From: Marinobacter salicampi
GTDB lineage: Bacteria; Pseudomonadota; Gammaproteobacteria; Pseudomonadales; Oleiphilaceae
Assembly (NCBI RefSeq): GCF_011074795.1
Contig: NZ_JAAMPF010000012.1
Coordinates: 62,001 to 126,000 of the forward strand
Direction of reading: 5' to 3'
Length of the DNA: 64,000 nt
Below, piece by piece: positions 19,401 through 29,519 of this stretch. The notes below the pieces were generated by a model. The model made no database searches, was not told the origin of the DNA, and was given only the letters and a program-made list of their open reading frames with translations. Numbering within the stretch: position 1 is the stretch's first letter; each line of letters starts with the position of its first letter. The position numbers and the translations under genes are program-made.

Positions 19401-20882
19401 TCAGAGCAGTACTACATCATACTGTTCCTGACTGTAAAACGCCTCAACCTGAAACCGAATGGATTTTTCGATAAAGGTTTCCAGATCCGCCACATTATCG
19501 GACTCTTCGTCGAGGAGCCGGTCAACCACACTCTGTGACGCCATGACAAGATAGTTTTCGGCATCATACACCCGGTTCACCCGGAGAATTTCGCGAAAGA
19601 TCTCATAACAGACCGTTTCGCTGGTTTTCAGGAAGCCGCGACCATCGCAGATCGGACAGGGCTCGCAGAGAATCTGGCCGAGACTCTCGGTGGTACGTTT
19701 GCGGGTCATTTCCACCAGACCAAGCTCGGAGACGCCGGTTATCTTGGTCTTGGCATGGTCCCGCTCAAGCATTTTCTCAAGCATCCTGTGAACCTGGCGT
19801 TTATGCTCCGGGTCCTCCATATCGATGAAGTCGATAATGATAATGCCACCAAGATTGCGCAGCCGGAGTTGGCGACTGATGGCCCGTGCAGCCTCCAGGT
19901 TGGTCTTGAAGATCGTTTCTTCCAGATTCCGGTGGCCCACGAAAGCGCCGGTATTGATGTCGATCGTGGTCATGGCCTCGGTCTGGTCAATAATCACATA
20001 GCCCCCCGACTTGAGCTGGACCTTGCGACTCAGTGCCTTCTGGATCTCATCCTCGACACTGTAAAGGTCGAACAGGGGGCGTTCGCCCGGGTAATACTCA
20101 ACCTTGTCTGAGAACTCCACCACGAATTCGCCCACGAATTCCATCACCCTTTGATAGCTCTCACGGGAATCAATGCGGACTTTTTCGGTCTGGGGACGGA
20201 TCAGGTCCCGTATGGTACGGACAAACAGCGGCAGGTCCTGATAGATCACCGACGGCAAGGCAGCGCTGCTGATACGCTCCTGAATGGATTGATTGAGGCG
20301 GTGCAGATAGGCCATGTCAGCGGTCAGATCCTCTGCCGACGCCGCCTCTGCTGCGGTCCGGATAATGTAACCGCAGCTTTTGTCCCCCAGGGCAGCGGCG
20401 CCCTGCTCTACGATGGACTTCAGGCGCGTGCGCTCCTCTTCGTCCTCGATACGCTGGGAAATACCGATGTGCGGAATTTCTGGCATGAACACCAGATACC
20501 GGGACGGAATGGAAAGCTGGGTGGTCAGTCGCGCGCCCTTGGTCCCAATCGGGTCCTTGGTCGCCTGGACCACCAGAGACTGACCCTCCCGCAGCAGAGT
20601 CCGGATGTCCGGAACGGTTTTGGGCGCGTCGGTCACGGCAGAGTCGGGGCCGCCGGCACTCACCACGTCAGACGCATGGATGAAAGCCGCCCGCTCGAGA
20701 CCCACGTCCACAAAGGCGGCCTCCATACCCGGCAGCACCCGTACGACCTTTCCCTTGTAGATATTTCCGACGATACCCTTACGGCTGGCACGCTCTATGT
20801 AGGCTTCCTGGAGCATGCCGTTCTCAACCAGCGCGACCCGGGTTTCCACCGGTGTTACGTTGATCAGGATCTCTTCACTCAT
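19401..20882 (-). CDS. rng: Ribonuclease G
   Basis: RNase G is an endonuclease that matures the 5' end of 16S rRNA and cuts some mRNAs. I start it at ATG 20882 (MSEEILINVTPVETRVALV, 493 residues), the family N-terminus; the longer open frame reads back into maf. It has an S1 domain (GIVGNIYKGKVVRVLPGMEAAF), the catalytic metal-binding region with MTTIDINTGAFVG and IIIIDFIDM, and a Zn-link CEPCPICDGRG. The C-terminal scaffold of RNase E is missing, so this is RNase G. The start overlaps maf by 8 bases. Confidence 0.97.
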   Translation of the reverse strand: MSEEILINVTPVETRVALVENGMLQEAYIERASRKGIVGNIYKGKVVRVLPGMEAAFVDVGLERAAFIHASDVVSAGGPDSAVTDAPKTVPDIRTLLREGQSLVVQATKDPIGTKGARLTTQLSIPSRYLVFMPEIPHIGISQRIEDEEERTRLKSIVEQGAAALGDKSCGYIIRTAAEAASAEDLTADMAYLHRLNQSIQERISSAALPSVIYQDLPLFVRTIRDLIRPQTEKVRIDSRESYQRVMEFVGEFVVEFSDKVEYYPGERPLFDLYSVEDEIQKALSRKVQLKSGGYVIIDQTEAMTTIDINTGAFVGHRNLEETIFKTNLEAARAISRQLRLRNLGGIIIIDFIDMEDPEHKRQVHRMLEKMLERDHAKTKITGVSELGLVEMTRKRTTESLGQILCEPCPICDGRGFLKTSETVCYEIFREILRVNRVYDAENYLVMASQSVVDRLLDEESDNVADLETFIEKSIRFQVEAFYSQEQYDVVLL

Positions 20883-21486
20883 CGCGGCTCTCCTCCGTGT
20901 GACCCCAGTACATATAGACCGGCTGGCCCGCATCAGCGAGCAGGCCAGCGGTTTCTCCAAGCGGCAGGCCAACCACCGCGCTGTAGCTGCCCCATAAGCC
21001 GCTCACAAATGCCCCGCCCCTACCCTGAATGCCATAGGCACCGGCTTTGTCCATAGGCTCGCCGGTACGGCAATAGGCGGTGATTTCCTGTTCGCTCAAG
21101 TGACGGAACCTGACTTCCGTCGTCACAAGCCGGGCGAAACAGCCGTGCTCTCCAGCCAACGCGACGCCGGTCATGACCACATGGGTGCGGCCCGACAGGC
21201 GCGCCAACATTGCCTGAGCCCCGGACTCGTCCCCAGGTTTTCCGAGTATCATGCCGTCGCATACCACCGAGGTATCCGAACCCAGCACCAGGGCACTGGC
21301 AGAGCCTGTTCGCGCCAGCCCTGCTGCAGCCTTTTCCCGGGCCAACCGTTCAACATAATGGTCAGCACGCTCGCCGGGAAGCGGAGTTTCGTCAATGTCT
21401 ACCGGGCAGATACTGAACTGCACCCCCAACTGGGCAAGCAGCTCGGCACGCCGGGGGGAGGCCGAAGCCAGAACAATGGGTCGCAC
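20875..21486 (-). CDS. maf: Maf-type nucleoside triphosphate pyrophosphatase (YhdE type)
   Basis: Maf proteins hydrolyse dTTP, UTP and modified pyrimidine triphosphates, a house-cleaning role. The 203-residue protein opens with LASASPRRAELLAQLG, the substrate-binding loop, and has VLGSDTSVVCDG with the catalytic aspartate, followed by LARLSGRTHVVMTGVAL and the late QGRGGAFVSGLWGSYSAVVGLPL. Position between mreD and rng is the same in Pseudomonas and E. coli (YhdE). Confidence 0.95.
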   Translation of the reverse strand: MRPIVLASASPRRAELLAQLGVQFSICPVDIDETPLPGERADHYVERLAREKAAAGLARTGSASALVLGSDTSVVCDGMILGKPGDESGAQAMLARLSGRTHVVMTGVALAGEHGCFARLVTTEVRFRHLSEQEITAYCRTGEPMDKAGAYGIQGRGGAFVSGLWGSYSAVVGLPLGETAGLLADAGQPVYMYWGHTEESRDE

Positions 21487-21492
21487 AAGTGT

Positions 21493-21969
21493 CTATCCCA
21501 GTTTTCGATTCAGGTTATCAAGGACAACGCAGACCAGAGGCCATATCAATGCGCTGGTAAGTGCCGGCCAGAGATAGCCGAAGCCGACGTTGTCGGCCCC
21601 CAACAACTGCTTGATGAAATGCACCAGCATCTGGTTGATACCCAGAAGCAGGAAAACCATCAGGCACTGCTGCGGCAGAGGAAACATGCGCAGGCGCTGG
21701 TGTATGGTCAGCACCAGAAAAGCAATCAGAGCCATGGCCAGCGCGTTGACCCCAAGTGGCGTAGCTTCCAGCACATCCAGCAGCAAACCCAGGCACCAGG
21801 CGAGCAGAATGCCAAACTGGGCGGGTGCGCGAAAGGTCCAGTAGAAGACCATCAGCCCGAGCCACTCCGGTCGAAATTCGAACCACCCCACCGGAAACAG
21901 TGAAATACTCAAAACCAGAGCTACGATGACACTGAAGCCGAACACGGGATAACTGATGACAGACAGCAT
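21493..21969 (-). CDS. mreD: Rod shape-determining protein MreD
   Basis: MreD is an inner-membrane partner of MreC in the elongasome. The 158-residue protein is almost all hydrophobic, with about five helices, and has the family pattern PEWLGLMVFYWTFRAPAQ near residue 35 and GILLAWCLGLLLDVLEATPLGVNAL. The start overlaps the mreC stop by one base. It ends 6 bases before maf. Confidence 0.93.
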   Translation of the reverse strand: MLSVISYPVFGFSVIVALVLSISLFPVGWFEFRPEWLGLMVFYWTFRAPAQFGILLAWCLGLLLDVLEATPLGVNALAMALIAFLVLTIHQRLRMFPLPQQCLMVFLLLGINQMLVHFIKQLLGADNVGFGYLWPALTSALIWPLVCVVLDNLNRKLG

Positions 21970-22871
21970 CAGGGCAGCTCCCCAGCTTCAGGCTGGTCGT
22001 CGACCGGGTCCTCAACGTCCTCGGGATCAGCCTGTTGCCGGAAAACCACCAGAACCATGTGACTCTGGTTCAGACTGGCTTTTGGCTTGGCCTCGATGCT
22101 CATGAAAGGTGCGCCAGGCTCTTTGCCGATTGATACCACTTCGGCCACCGGATAACCCCTGGGGAAGCGACCGCCGAGACCGGAACTGATCAGCATGTCC
22201 CCTTCACGAATGTCAGCGGTATCAGGTACATGGACAAGCTCCAGGCGATCGCTTTCGCCGGTGCCCAGGAGCACGGCGCGAAGGCCGTTGCGGTTCACCT
22301 CGACAGGCACCGCGTGGCTGCTGTCTGAAATAAGCAGTACCCGGGAGGTAAAACTGCTGGTCTGGCGAATCTGGCCCATCAGACCATCGGCATCAAGAAT
22401 CGCCTGGCCCACAGAAACCCCATTGCGACTGCCCTTGTCGATGATCACCTCATGGGAAAAAGGATCGGGTGACACACCCACGATTTCAGCCAGGACCACC
22501 CGGTCATCCACGGCCCTGGCTGCATTCAGGTGTCGACGTAATTCATTGTTTTCCTGGGCCAGGGCGGCATATTTCATGGCCCGCCGCTCAAGGATGAGAA
22601 GCCTTGCTTCCAGGGCATCATTGATTTCGCTCAGATCATCCCGTGACGTAAACAGCCCTGCCACCCACCCGGTCAGCTCACCGGGCGCATTGCCAAGCCA
22701 GACAACCGGGGCGAGACCGGTACCCAGGACACTGCGTACGGTTTCCATTTTCTCAAACCGGGTATCAAGCACTATAAGCGCCGTTGAAAGGACGAGCGCC
22801 AGGAAAAGCCGGAGGGCAGGTATCGGGCCCTGGACGAAAATGGTCTTAATAAGCGATCTCCCGTCCACCAA
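21969..22871 (-). CDS. mreC: Rod shape-determining protein MreC
   Basis: MreC links the cytoplasmic MreB filaments to the periplasmic cell-wall enzymes. It has one N-terminal membrane helix (LRLFLALVLSTALIVLD), a coiled coil (about 75-115, ALEARLLILERRAMKYAALAQENNELRRH) and the beta domain with VIIDKGSRNGVSVGQAILDADGLMGQI. The start is uncertain: TTG 22871 and GTG 22868 lack a ribosome site, whereas GGGAG (22862-22858) lies 7 bases before an in-frame ATT at 22850 that fits the usual N-terminus. The coordinates give the longest version. Confidence 0.92.
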   Translation of the reverse strand: MVDGRSLIKTIFVQGPIPALRLFLALVLSTALIVLDTRFEKMETVRSVLGTGLAPVVWLGNAPGELTGWVAGLFTSRDDLSEINDALEARLLILERRAMKYAALAQENNELRRHLNAARAVDDRVVLAEIVGVSPDPFSHEVIIDKGSRNGVSVGQAILDADGLMGQIRQTSSFTSRVLLISDSSHAVPVEVNRNGLRAVLLGTGESDRLELVHVPDTADIREGDMLISSGLGGRFPRGYPVAEVVSIGKEPGAPFMSIEAKPKASLNQSHMVLVVFRQQADPEDVEDPVDDQPEAGELP

Positions 22872-22874
22872 TGC

Positions 22875-22893
22875 AAAAACCGCCGCAGCGGTT
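22875..22893 (-). terminator. Terminator-like attenuator between mreB and mreC
   Basis: On the minus strand AACCGC (22893-22888) and GCGGTT (22883-22878) form a 6-bp stem around a 4-base loop, with a T run reaching 22875. It falls in the 100-base gap between mreB and mreC. It could lower mreCD expression relative to mreB, as partial termination is reported to do in E. coli. The stem is short, so leakiness is likely. Confidence 0.5.
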
Positions 22894-22973
22894 CTGGAGA
22901 CTTGGGGCTTCCAGCGTCGCTTGCGGCGGCAGGGTCGGAGCTGATGTCAGGTTGGCGAGTGCTGGCAGCAACC

Positions 22974-24155
<1,182 letters not shown>

Positions 24156-24275
24156 TTACCATGACGGCTTTCTTTACAAGCTGTGACGATACCTTTGCCC
24201 GGTAATCATGGCTGCCAGGCCTGTTGGGGAGAACCGGGCCTGTTACGGTAATTTTATTTATCTGGGAGGCAACCC

Positions 24276-24563
24276 GTGGCAATTTCCCGTGAAGATATAG
24301 AAAAAGTGGCTCTGTTGGCCCGAATCAAGGTGGACACCGACCAGGTCAGTGCCCTTGAGAAAGATCTTGGCAACATTCTCAATCTGGTGGATCAGCTCCA
24401 GGCAGCAGATACCAGCCAGACCGAACCCATGGCCCATCCCCTTGATGCGGTCCAGCGTCTGCGCCCCGATACCGTTACCGAGACCAACCAGCGGGAAGCC
24501 TTCCAGGCCATTGCGCCGGCGACCGAAGATGGTCTTTACCTGGTCCCGCGGGTCATTGAATAA
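24276..24563 (+). CDS. gatC: Asp/Glu-tRNA amidotransferase subunit C
   Basis: GatC clamps GatA and GatB together in the complex that amidates misacylated Glu-tRNA-Gln or Asp-tRNA-Asn. The 95-residue protein has the family pattern ISREDIEKVALLARIKV, ALEKDLGNILNLVDQL and MAHPLDAVQRLRPD. The start is GTG 24276, with GGGAGG 8 bases ahead. It opens the gatCAB operon, divergent from mreB as in Pseudomonas. Confidence 0.95.
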   Translation: MAISREDIEKVALLARIKVDTDQVSALEKDLGNILNLVDQLQAADTSQTEPMAHPLDAVQRLRPDTVTETNQREAFQAIAPATEDGLYLVPRVIE

Positions 24564-24635
24564 GTGGCCGCCGTGCAGACCGCATTTTGTACGTCCTTTA
24601 TATAGGCATCCAGGAACCGTCCCAGGAATTCTTCC

Positions 24636-26084
24636 ATGCATGACAAAACCGTAGCCGAACTCTCCCGTGACCTGGCAGAGGGCCGGATCACCAGTGTTGA
24701 ACTGACCCAGCACTACCTTGACCGCATCGAACAGCAAGACGGCCAGCTCAACAGCTTCATTACGGTCAATGCCGAGGGGGCACTGGCGGATGCCCGCGCC
24801 GCCGATGAACAACGTAAAAACGGTAAGGCCACCGCCTGGACAGGTGTCCCGTTCGCCCACAAGGACATTTTCTGTACCGAAGGCGTCCTGACTTCCTGCG
24901 GCTCCCGCATGTTGGCCAATTTCATACCACCGTACAATGCGACAGTGACCCAGCGATTCCGCGATGCCGGTGCTGTCTGTGTGGGCAAGACCAATATGGA
25001 CGAGTTCGCCATGGGTTCGTCCACCGAGTCCAGCTATTTTGGCGCCACCACCAACCCCTGGGGAAAGAACAGGGTTCCGGGCGGCTCATCAGGCGGTTCG
25101 GCGGCGGCGGTTGCGGCACGCCTGGTGCCGGCGGCAACGGCCACTGATACCGGAGGCTCCATTCGCCAGCCCGCTGCCCTATGCGGCATTACCGGCCTTA
25201 AACCCACCTACGGCCGGGTTTCCCGCTACGGCATGATCGCTTTCGCATCCAGTCTGGACCAGGGCGGGACCATGGCGCGGACAGCAGAGGACAACGCCAT
25301 GATGCTGAACGTCATGGCCGGCTTCGACCCCAGGGATTCAACTTCTATCGACAGGGAGGTGCCGGACTACACTGCGACTCTGAACGAGCCGCTCAAGGGC
25401 CTTCGAATAGGCCTGCCGAGAGAATACTTCACGGATCAGCTCAGCCCTGATATGGACAGAGTCATCCGGGCTGCCATCCGTGAATACGAAGGCCTTGGAG
25501 CGACTGTGAAGGACATTTCCCTGCCCCACGCCAACCTGGCCATTGCAGCCTACTATGTCATTGCGCCAGCCGAGTGCTCTGCCAATCTTTCCCGTTTTGA
25601 CGGCGTTCGCTACGGGTACCGGTGCGAAGACCCCAAGGACCTTCTTGACCTCTATACCCGGACCCGTGCCGAAGGCTTTGGCGACGAAGTGAAACGCCGG
25701 ATCATGGTGGGCTCCTACGCCCTGTCTGCGGGCTACTATGACGCCTATTATCTCAAGGCGCAGAAGGTGCGGCGGCTGATCCAGCAGGACTTCATCGAGG
25801 CTTTCAAAGAGGTGGACGTGATCATGAGCCCGACTACTCCGTCGCCGGCTTTTGTCCAGGGCGAGAAGACCAACGACCCGGTCACCATGTACCTGGAGGA
25901 TATCTTCACGATTTCAACCAATCTCGCTGGCCTGCCTGCCCTGTCGCTGCCTGCCGGATTCGTCGACGGTCTGCCGGTGGGACTGCAGATTATCGGTGAC
26001 TATTTTTCCGAAGCACGGCTTCTGAACGCAGCGCACCAGTACCAGCAACTGACCGACTGGCACCGGCTCACGCCCGCCAGCTAG
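24636..26084 (+). CDS. gatA: Asp/Glu-tRNA amidotransferase subunit A
   Basis: GatA is the glutaminase subunit that releases ammonia for tRNA amidation. The 482-residue amidase-signature protein has the Ser-cisSer-Lys triad: K76 ([13 protein letters not shown]), S151 ([10 protein letters not shown]) and nucleophile S175 ([11 protein letters not shown]). Length and the C-terminal [14 protein letters not shown] segment are typical. It follows gatC by 72 bases. Confidence 0.98.
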   Translation: MHDKTVAELSRDLAEGRITSVELTQHYLDRIEQQDGQLNSFITVNAEGALADARAADEQRKNGKATAWTGVPFAHKDIFCTEGVLTSCGSRMLANFIPPYNATVTQRFRDAGAVCVGKTNMDEFAMGSSTESSYFGATTNPWGKNRVPGGSSGGSAAAVAARLVPAATATDTGGSIRQPAALCGITGLKPTYGRVSRYGMIAFASSLDQGGTMARTAEDNAMMLNVMAGFDPRDSTSIDREVPDYTATLNEPLKGLRIGLPREYFTDQLSPDMDRVIRAAIREYEGLGATVKDISLPHANLAIAAYYVIAPAECSANLSRFDGVRYGYRCEDPKDLLDLYTRTRAEGFGDEVKRRIMVGSYALSAGYYDAYYLKAQKVRRLIQQDFIEAFKEVDVIMSPTTPSPAFVQGEKTNDPVTMYLEDIFTISTNLAGLPALSLPAGFVDGLPVGLQIIGDYFSEARLLNAAHQYQQLTDWHRLTPAS

Positions 26085-26141
26085 GCGCTTTCACAACAGC
26101 TTACAGGGCCGCCCACGAGAGCGCCCCAGGAGGAACACACC

Positions 26142-27590
26142 ATGCAATGGGACGTTGTGATCGGGCTGGAAATTCATGTTCAGCTCGCCACCCAGACTAA
26201 GATATTCTCCGGTTCCAGTACCACCTACGGTGCCGAGCCCAACATCCAGGCCAGTGCCGTTGACCTGGCCATGCCCGGCACTTTGCCGGTCGCAAATGAA
26301 CAGGCCTTTCGCTATGCGGTCATGTTTGGTCTCGCGGTTGACGCTGAGATCTGCCGCCGCTCGGTGTTCGAACGGAAGAATTACTTCTACCCTGATCTAC
26401 CGAAAGGCTACCAGACCACGCAGCTGGCCAAGCCCATTGTTGGGCCGGGGCATGTGGATATAGAGCTGAAAGACGGCACCACCAAACGGGTGAGAATCCA
26501 TCATGCCCACCTGGAAGAAGACGCCGGCAAGTCCCTCCATGAGGACTATCACGGCATGACCGGAATTGATCTGAACCGGGCAGGCACACCGCTGATCGAA
26601 GTGGTCACTGAACCAGACATGCGAAGCTCAGAGGAGGCGGTCGCCTTCGCCCGCAAGCTCCACGGGCTGGTCACCTCCCTGGGGATCTGTGACGGTGACA
26701 TGTCCCAGGGCTCCTTGCGCTTTGACGTAAACGTGTCCATTCGCCCAAAGGGTCAGGAAGAACTCGGCACCCGCACCGAGACCAAGAACCTCAACTCCTT
26801 CCGCTTCATGGAACAGGCCATCCACCAGGAGGTGGAGCGCCAGATCGATGTGCTCACGGAAGGGGGGCGCATTATCCAGGAAACGCGACTCTACAACGGC
26901 GATACCAATACCTCCCGGTCCATGCGGACCAAGGAGGAAGCCAACGACTACCGCTACTTCCCCTGCCCTGACCTGCTGCCCGTGGTGATTGATGACGAGT
27001 TTATCGAGCAGGCCCGTCGCAGCCTGCCTGAACTGCCTGACGCCCGGAAGGCACGGTTCCAGTCAGAGTACGGACTGACCGAATACGATGCCGGCCTGCT
27101 TGCCAATAGTGCGCAGATGGCTGCCCTGTTTGAGGAAACCGTACGCTATGGCAAGGATCCCAAGCTTGCTGCCAACTGGTTGCTGGGGGAACTCAGCGCA
27201 CGCCTGAACAGTGAGGACAGAAGTCTCGCCGACTGCCCGGTTTCCGCTGCGCAGTTTGGCACACTCATTCTCCGTATCAGCGATGGCACGGTATCTTCGA
27301 CTGGTGCTAAAAAGGTGTTCGAAGGGTTATGGGAGGGAGAAGGGGGTGACGTCGATGCCCTGATCGAGGCCAAAGGCCTGAAGCAGGTCTCCGACACCGG
27401 CGCTCTCGAGCAGATCGTTGATGAAGTGCTGGCCGATATGGACGAGCAGATCGCGCAATACCGGGAAGCCGATGAGAAAAAGCGCAAGAAGCTCATGGGC
27501 GGATTCATGGGTCCGTTAATGAAGGCCTCCCGGGGCCAGGGCAACCCCAAAATGTTTAATGAACTGTTAAAGAAGAAGCTGGATTCCTGA
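26142..27590 (+). CDS. gatB: Asp/Glu-tRNA amidotransferase subunit B
   Basis: GatB binds the misacylated tRNA, activates it with ATP and completes amidation. The 482-residue protein has the N-terminal kinase-like domain ([20 protein letters not shown], then [16 protein letters not shown] and HLEEDAGKS), followed by the YqeY-like tail domain ending in [16 protein letters not shown], the conserved tRNA-elbow tail. An AGGAGG box lies upstream. It is the last gene of gatCAB. Confidence 0.98.
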   Translation: MQWDVVIGLEIHVQLATQTKIFSGSSTTYGAEPNIQASAVDLAMPGTLPVANEQAFRYAVMFGLAVDAEICRRSVFERKNYFYPDLPKGYQTTQLAKPIVGPGHVDIELKDGTTKRVRIHHAHLEEDAGKSLHEDYHGMTGIDLNRAGTPLIEVVTEPDMRSSEEAVAFARKLHGLVTSLGICDGDMSQGSLRFDVNVSIRPKGQEELGTRTETKNLNSFRFMEQAIHQEVERQIDVLTEGGRIIQETRLYNGDTNTSRSMRTKEEANDYRYFPCPDLLPVVIDDEFIEQARRSLPELPDARKARFQSEYGLTEYDAGLLANSAQMAALFEETVRYGKDPKLAANWLLGELSARLNSEDRSLADCPVSAAQFGTLILRISDGTVSSTGAKKVFEGLWEGEGGDVDALIEAKGLKQVSDTGALEQIVDEVLADMDEQIAQYREADEKKRKKLMGGFMGPLMKASRGQGNPKMFNELLKKKLDS

Positions 27591-27875
27591 GGATCCCGAT
27601 GCAAGAGGCGCACCCCATCTCAGCAGGGCCTGGGTTTATTGAGCAGCAGGGGGGTGCGTCGTGTCGAAGTCTGGGATTCACCTCTCATACTGCCTATATC
27701 GACTACAGGTTTTCTTGCTGTTCCTGAAAGCAACGGCTAAGCTTTCATGGAGTTAGCGCTCAAGCTGAAAACCGATGCTACACTTTAAGCGGAAACAGAC
27801 CGTGCGCATCAGATCCGGGCTGTCACCGATAACGTGTCAGGCGACCTTAGCGAACGTCTCAGGTAGTGGGTTCCA
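27591..27875. other. Gap between gatB and the PilZ gene, with one inverted repeat
   Basis: No coding frame stands out in these 285 bases. GCGCACCCC (27608-27616) can pair with GGGGTGCGT (27651-27659; 8 pairs plus a G-T) across a 34-base loop. No T run follows, so this is a weak candidate for the gatB terminator. A TACACT at 27779-27784 could be a -10 element for the PilZ gene, but I see no good -35. Confidence 0.35.
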
Positions 27876-28412
27876 ATGCCAAAGCTCGTTTCCAATAACA
27901 AGAACATGCATGCCGTTGCAGGCCTGGTACCAATAGCCCAAGCGCTGACCGAAGCCAGCCGGCAGGCATCAAACCAGACAAATGAGTCGACAGGATCACT
28001 ACGGGGCCCCATGAAGTCAGTATCCTCAAAGCCAAACCTCCGGGACCAGCAGCGCGTTGACGCCTCGCTGGAGATAGCCGTATCCCGGCCCGACGGCACC
28101 ACGGTAAAGTGTCAGTGCACCAACATCTCCCGCGCCGGCATGATGGTCGCCTGTGACAGCAAGCTGGTAGGCGATCTGGTCCCCGGTCTGAGATCGCCGG
28201 CTCCGGGGGAGTGGGTTGAAGTCATTACCCGCTTTTCCGTACCTGTGGTTGCCGCCCAGAACGTTCAGGTAGCCGCGGAAGGCCTGGTGGTCCACCTGCG
28301 TCGGGTTTCGAAAGACACCTTCCACATCGGCATCCGATTCAGCCGATTTGAAGGCAATGGTCATGACTATGTCAGCCAGTTCGTAAGCCGCCAACTCACC
28401 AGCACTTTCTGA
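27876..28412 (+). CDS. PilZ-domain c-di-GMP receptor protein
   Basis: This 178-residue protein ends in a PilZ domain that keeps both cyclic-di-GMP motifs: RDQQR (56-60, the RxxxR motif) and NISRAG (83-88, the NxSxxG motif), followed by FSVPVVAAQNVQVAAEGLVVHLRRV and GIRFSRF. The first ~45 residues are polar and of low similarity to anything I recognise; ATG 28011 would give a version with the PilZ domain alone. No effector domain is attached, so it probably acts by binding a partner. It stands alone between gatB and cysD. Confidence 0.85.
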   Translation: MPKLVSNNKNMHAVAGLVPIAQALTEASRQASNQTNESTGSLRGPMKSVSSKPNLRDQQRVDASLEIAVSRPDGTTVKCQCTNISRAGMMVACDSKLVGDLVPGLRSPAPGEWVEVITRFSVPVVAAQNVQVAAEGLVVHLRRVSKDTFHIGIRFSRFEGNGHDYVSQFVSRQLTSTF

Positions 28413-28457
28413 GCCCCGGGCTATATTCTTATGCCCGGAAACTCTAGCGGGCTCACT

Positions 28458-28487
28458 TCTTATGCACTCCCTGCCTCTGGTATAGTG
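28458..28487 (+). promoter_or_regulatory. Candidate sigma-70 promoter for cysDN
   Basis: TATAGT (28482-28487; 5 of 6) follows TTCTTA (28458-28463; 3 of 6) after 18 bases, about 90 bases before cysD. A hairpin CCGGGC/GCCCGG (28417-28422 with 28434-28439) lies just after the PilZ gene. No CysB-type site could be recognised with confidence. Confidence 0.4.
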
Positions 28488-28578
28488 ACCGCCTAAAATG
28501 TCCGGTCCGGAACGATACACCCAATGTTTACCAGGCCTGAGACCCACCCTGTGCCCCGGCAAGCGGTAAGAGCATACG

Positions 28579-29487
28579 ATGACCACCTACAACCTGACGC
28601 ATCTCAAACAGCTGGAAGCGGAAAGCATCCACATCATCCGGGAAGTAGCGGCGGAGTTTGACAACCCCGTCATGCTCTATTCCGTCGGCAAAGATTCTTC
28701 GGTGATGCTGCACCTTGCGCGAAAGGCTTTTTTCCCTGGCAAGCTGCCTTTCCCACTGCTCCATGTGGATACCACCTGGAAATTTCAGAAAATGATCCGC
28801 TTCCGCGACATGCAGGCAAAGAAGTTCGATCTGGACCTCCTGGTACACATCAATCAGGAAGGCGTTGACCAGGGCGTGGGGCCGTTTAGCCACGGCAGTG
28901 CCAAGCACACCGATGTCATGAAAACCCAGTCACTCAAACAGGCCCTGAATCACTACAAGTTTGATGCGGCCTTTGGGGGCGCCCGTCGTGATGAAGAAAA
29001 GTCCAGGGCCAAAGAGCGGGTTTATTCCTTTCGTGATGAATACCACCGCTGGGACCCCAAGAACCAGCGCCCGGAACTCTGGAATACCTTCAACGGCAAG
29101 ATCAACAAGGGTGAGAGCATCCGGGTCTTTCCCCTGTCGAACTGGACAGAACTGGATATCTGGCAGTACATCTACCTTGAAAATATCGAGATCGTCCCGC
29201 TGTATTACTCTGCAAAGCGCCCGGTGGTCGAGCGGGATGGCACGCTGATCATGGTGGATGACGAGCGCATGCCCTTGAAGGAAGGCGAGAAACCGTTGAT
29301 GAAATCGGTCCGTTTCCGGACGCTGGGCTGCTATCCGTTAACAGGCGCCATCGAGTCCGAGGCGGATACCCTGCCTGACATCATCCAGGAAATGTTGCTG
29401 GCCAAGAGCTCCGAGCGTCAGGGTCGCGTCATCGACCATGATTCCGCAGGCTCCATGGAGCAGAAAAAACGCGAAGGTTATTTCTAA
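28579..29487 (+). CDS. cysD: Sulfate adenylyltransferase subunit CysD
   Basis: CysD is the catalytic subunit of ATP sulfurylase, which makes adenosine 5'-phosphosulfate (APS) from sulfate and ATP in sulfate assimilation. The 302-residue protein is a PAPS-reductase-type N-type pyrophosphatase: [19 protein letters not shown] carries the PP-loop, followed by [25 protein letters not shown] and [13 protein letters not shown]. It precedes cysN by 32 bases. Confidence 0.98.
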   Translation: MTTYNLTHLKQLEAESIHIIREVAAEFDNPVMLYSVGKDSSVMLHLARKAFFPGKLPFPLLHVDTTWKFQKMIRFRDMQAKKFDLDLLVHINQEGVDQGVGPFSHGSAKHTDVMKTQSLKQALNHYKFDAAFGGARRDEEKSRAKERVYSFRDEYHRWDPKNQRPELWNTFNGKINKGESIRVFPLSNWTELDIWQYIYLENIEIVPLYYSAKRPVVERDGTLIMVDDERMPLKEGEKPLMKSVRFRTLGCYPLTGAIESEADTLPDIIQEMLLAKSSERQGRVIDHDSAGSMEQKKREGYF

Positions 29488-29519
29488 ACAGCAGCTGCCG
29501 TTCTTACAGGATTTCTATC

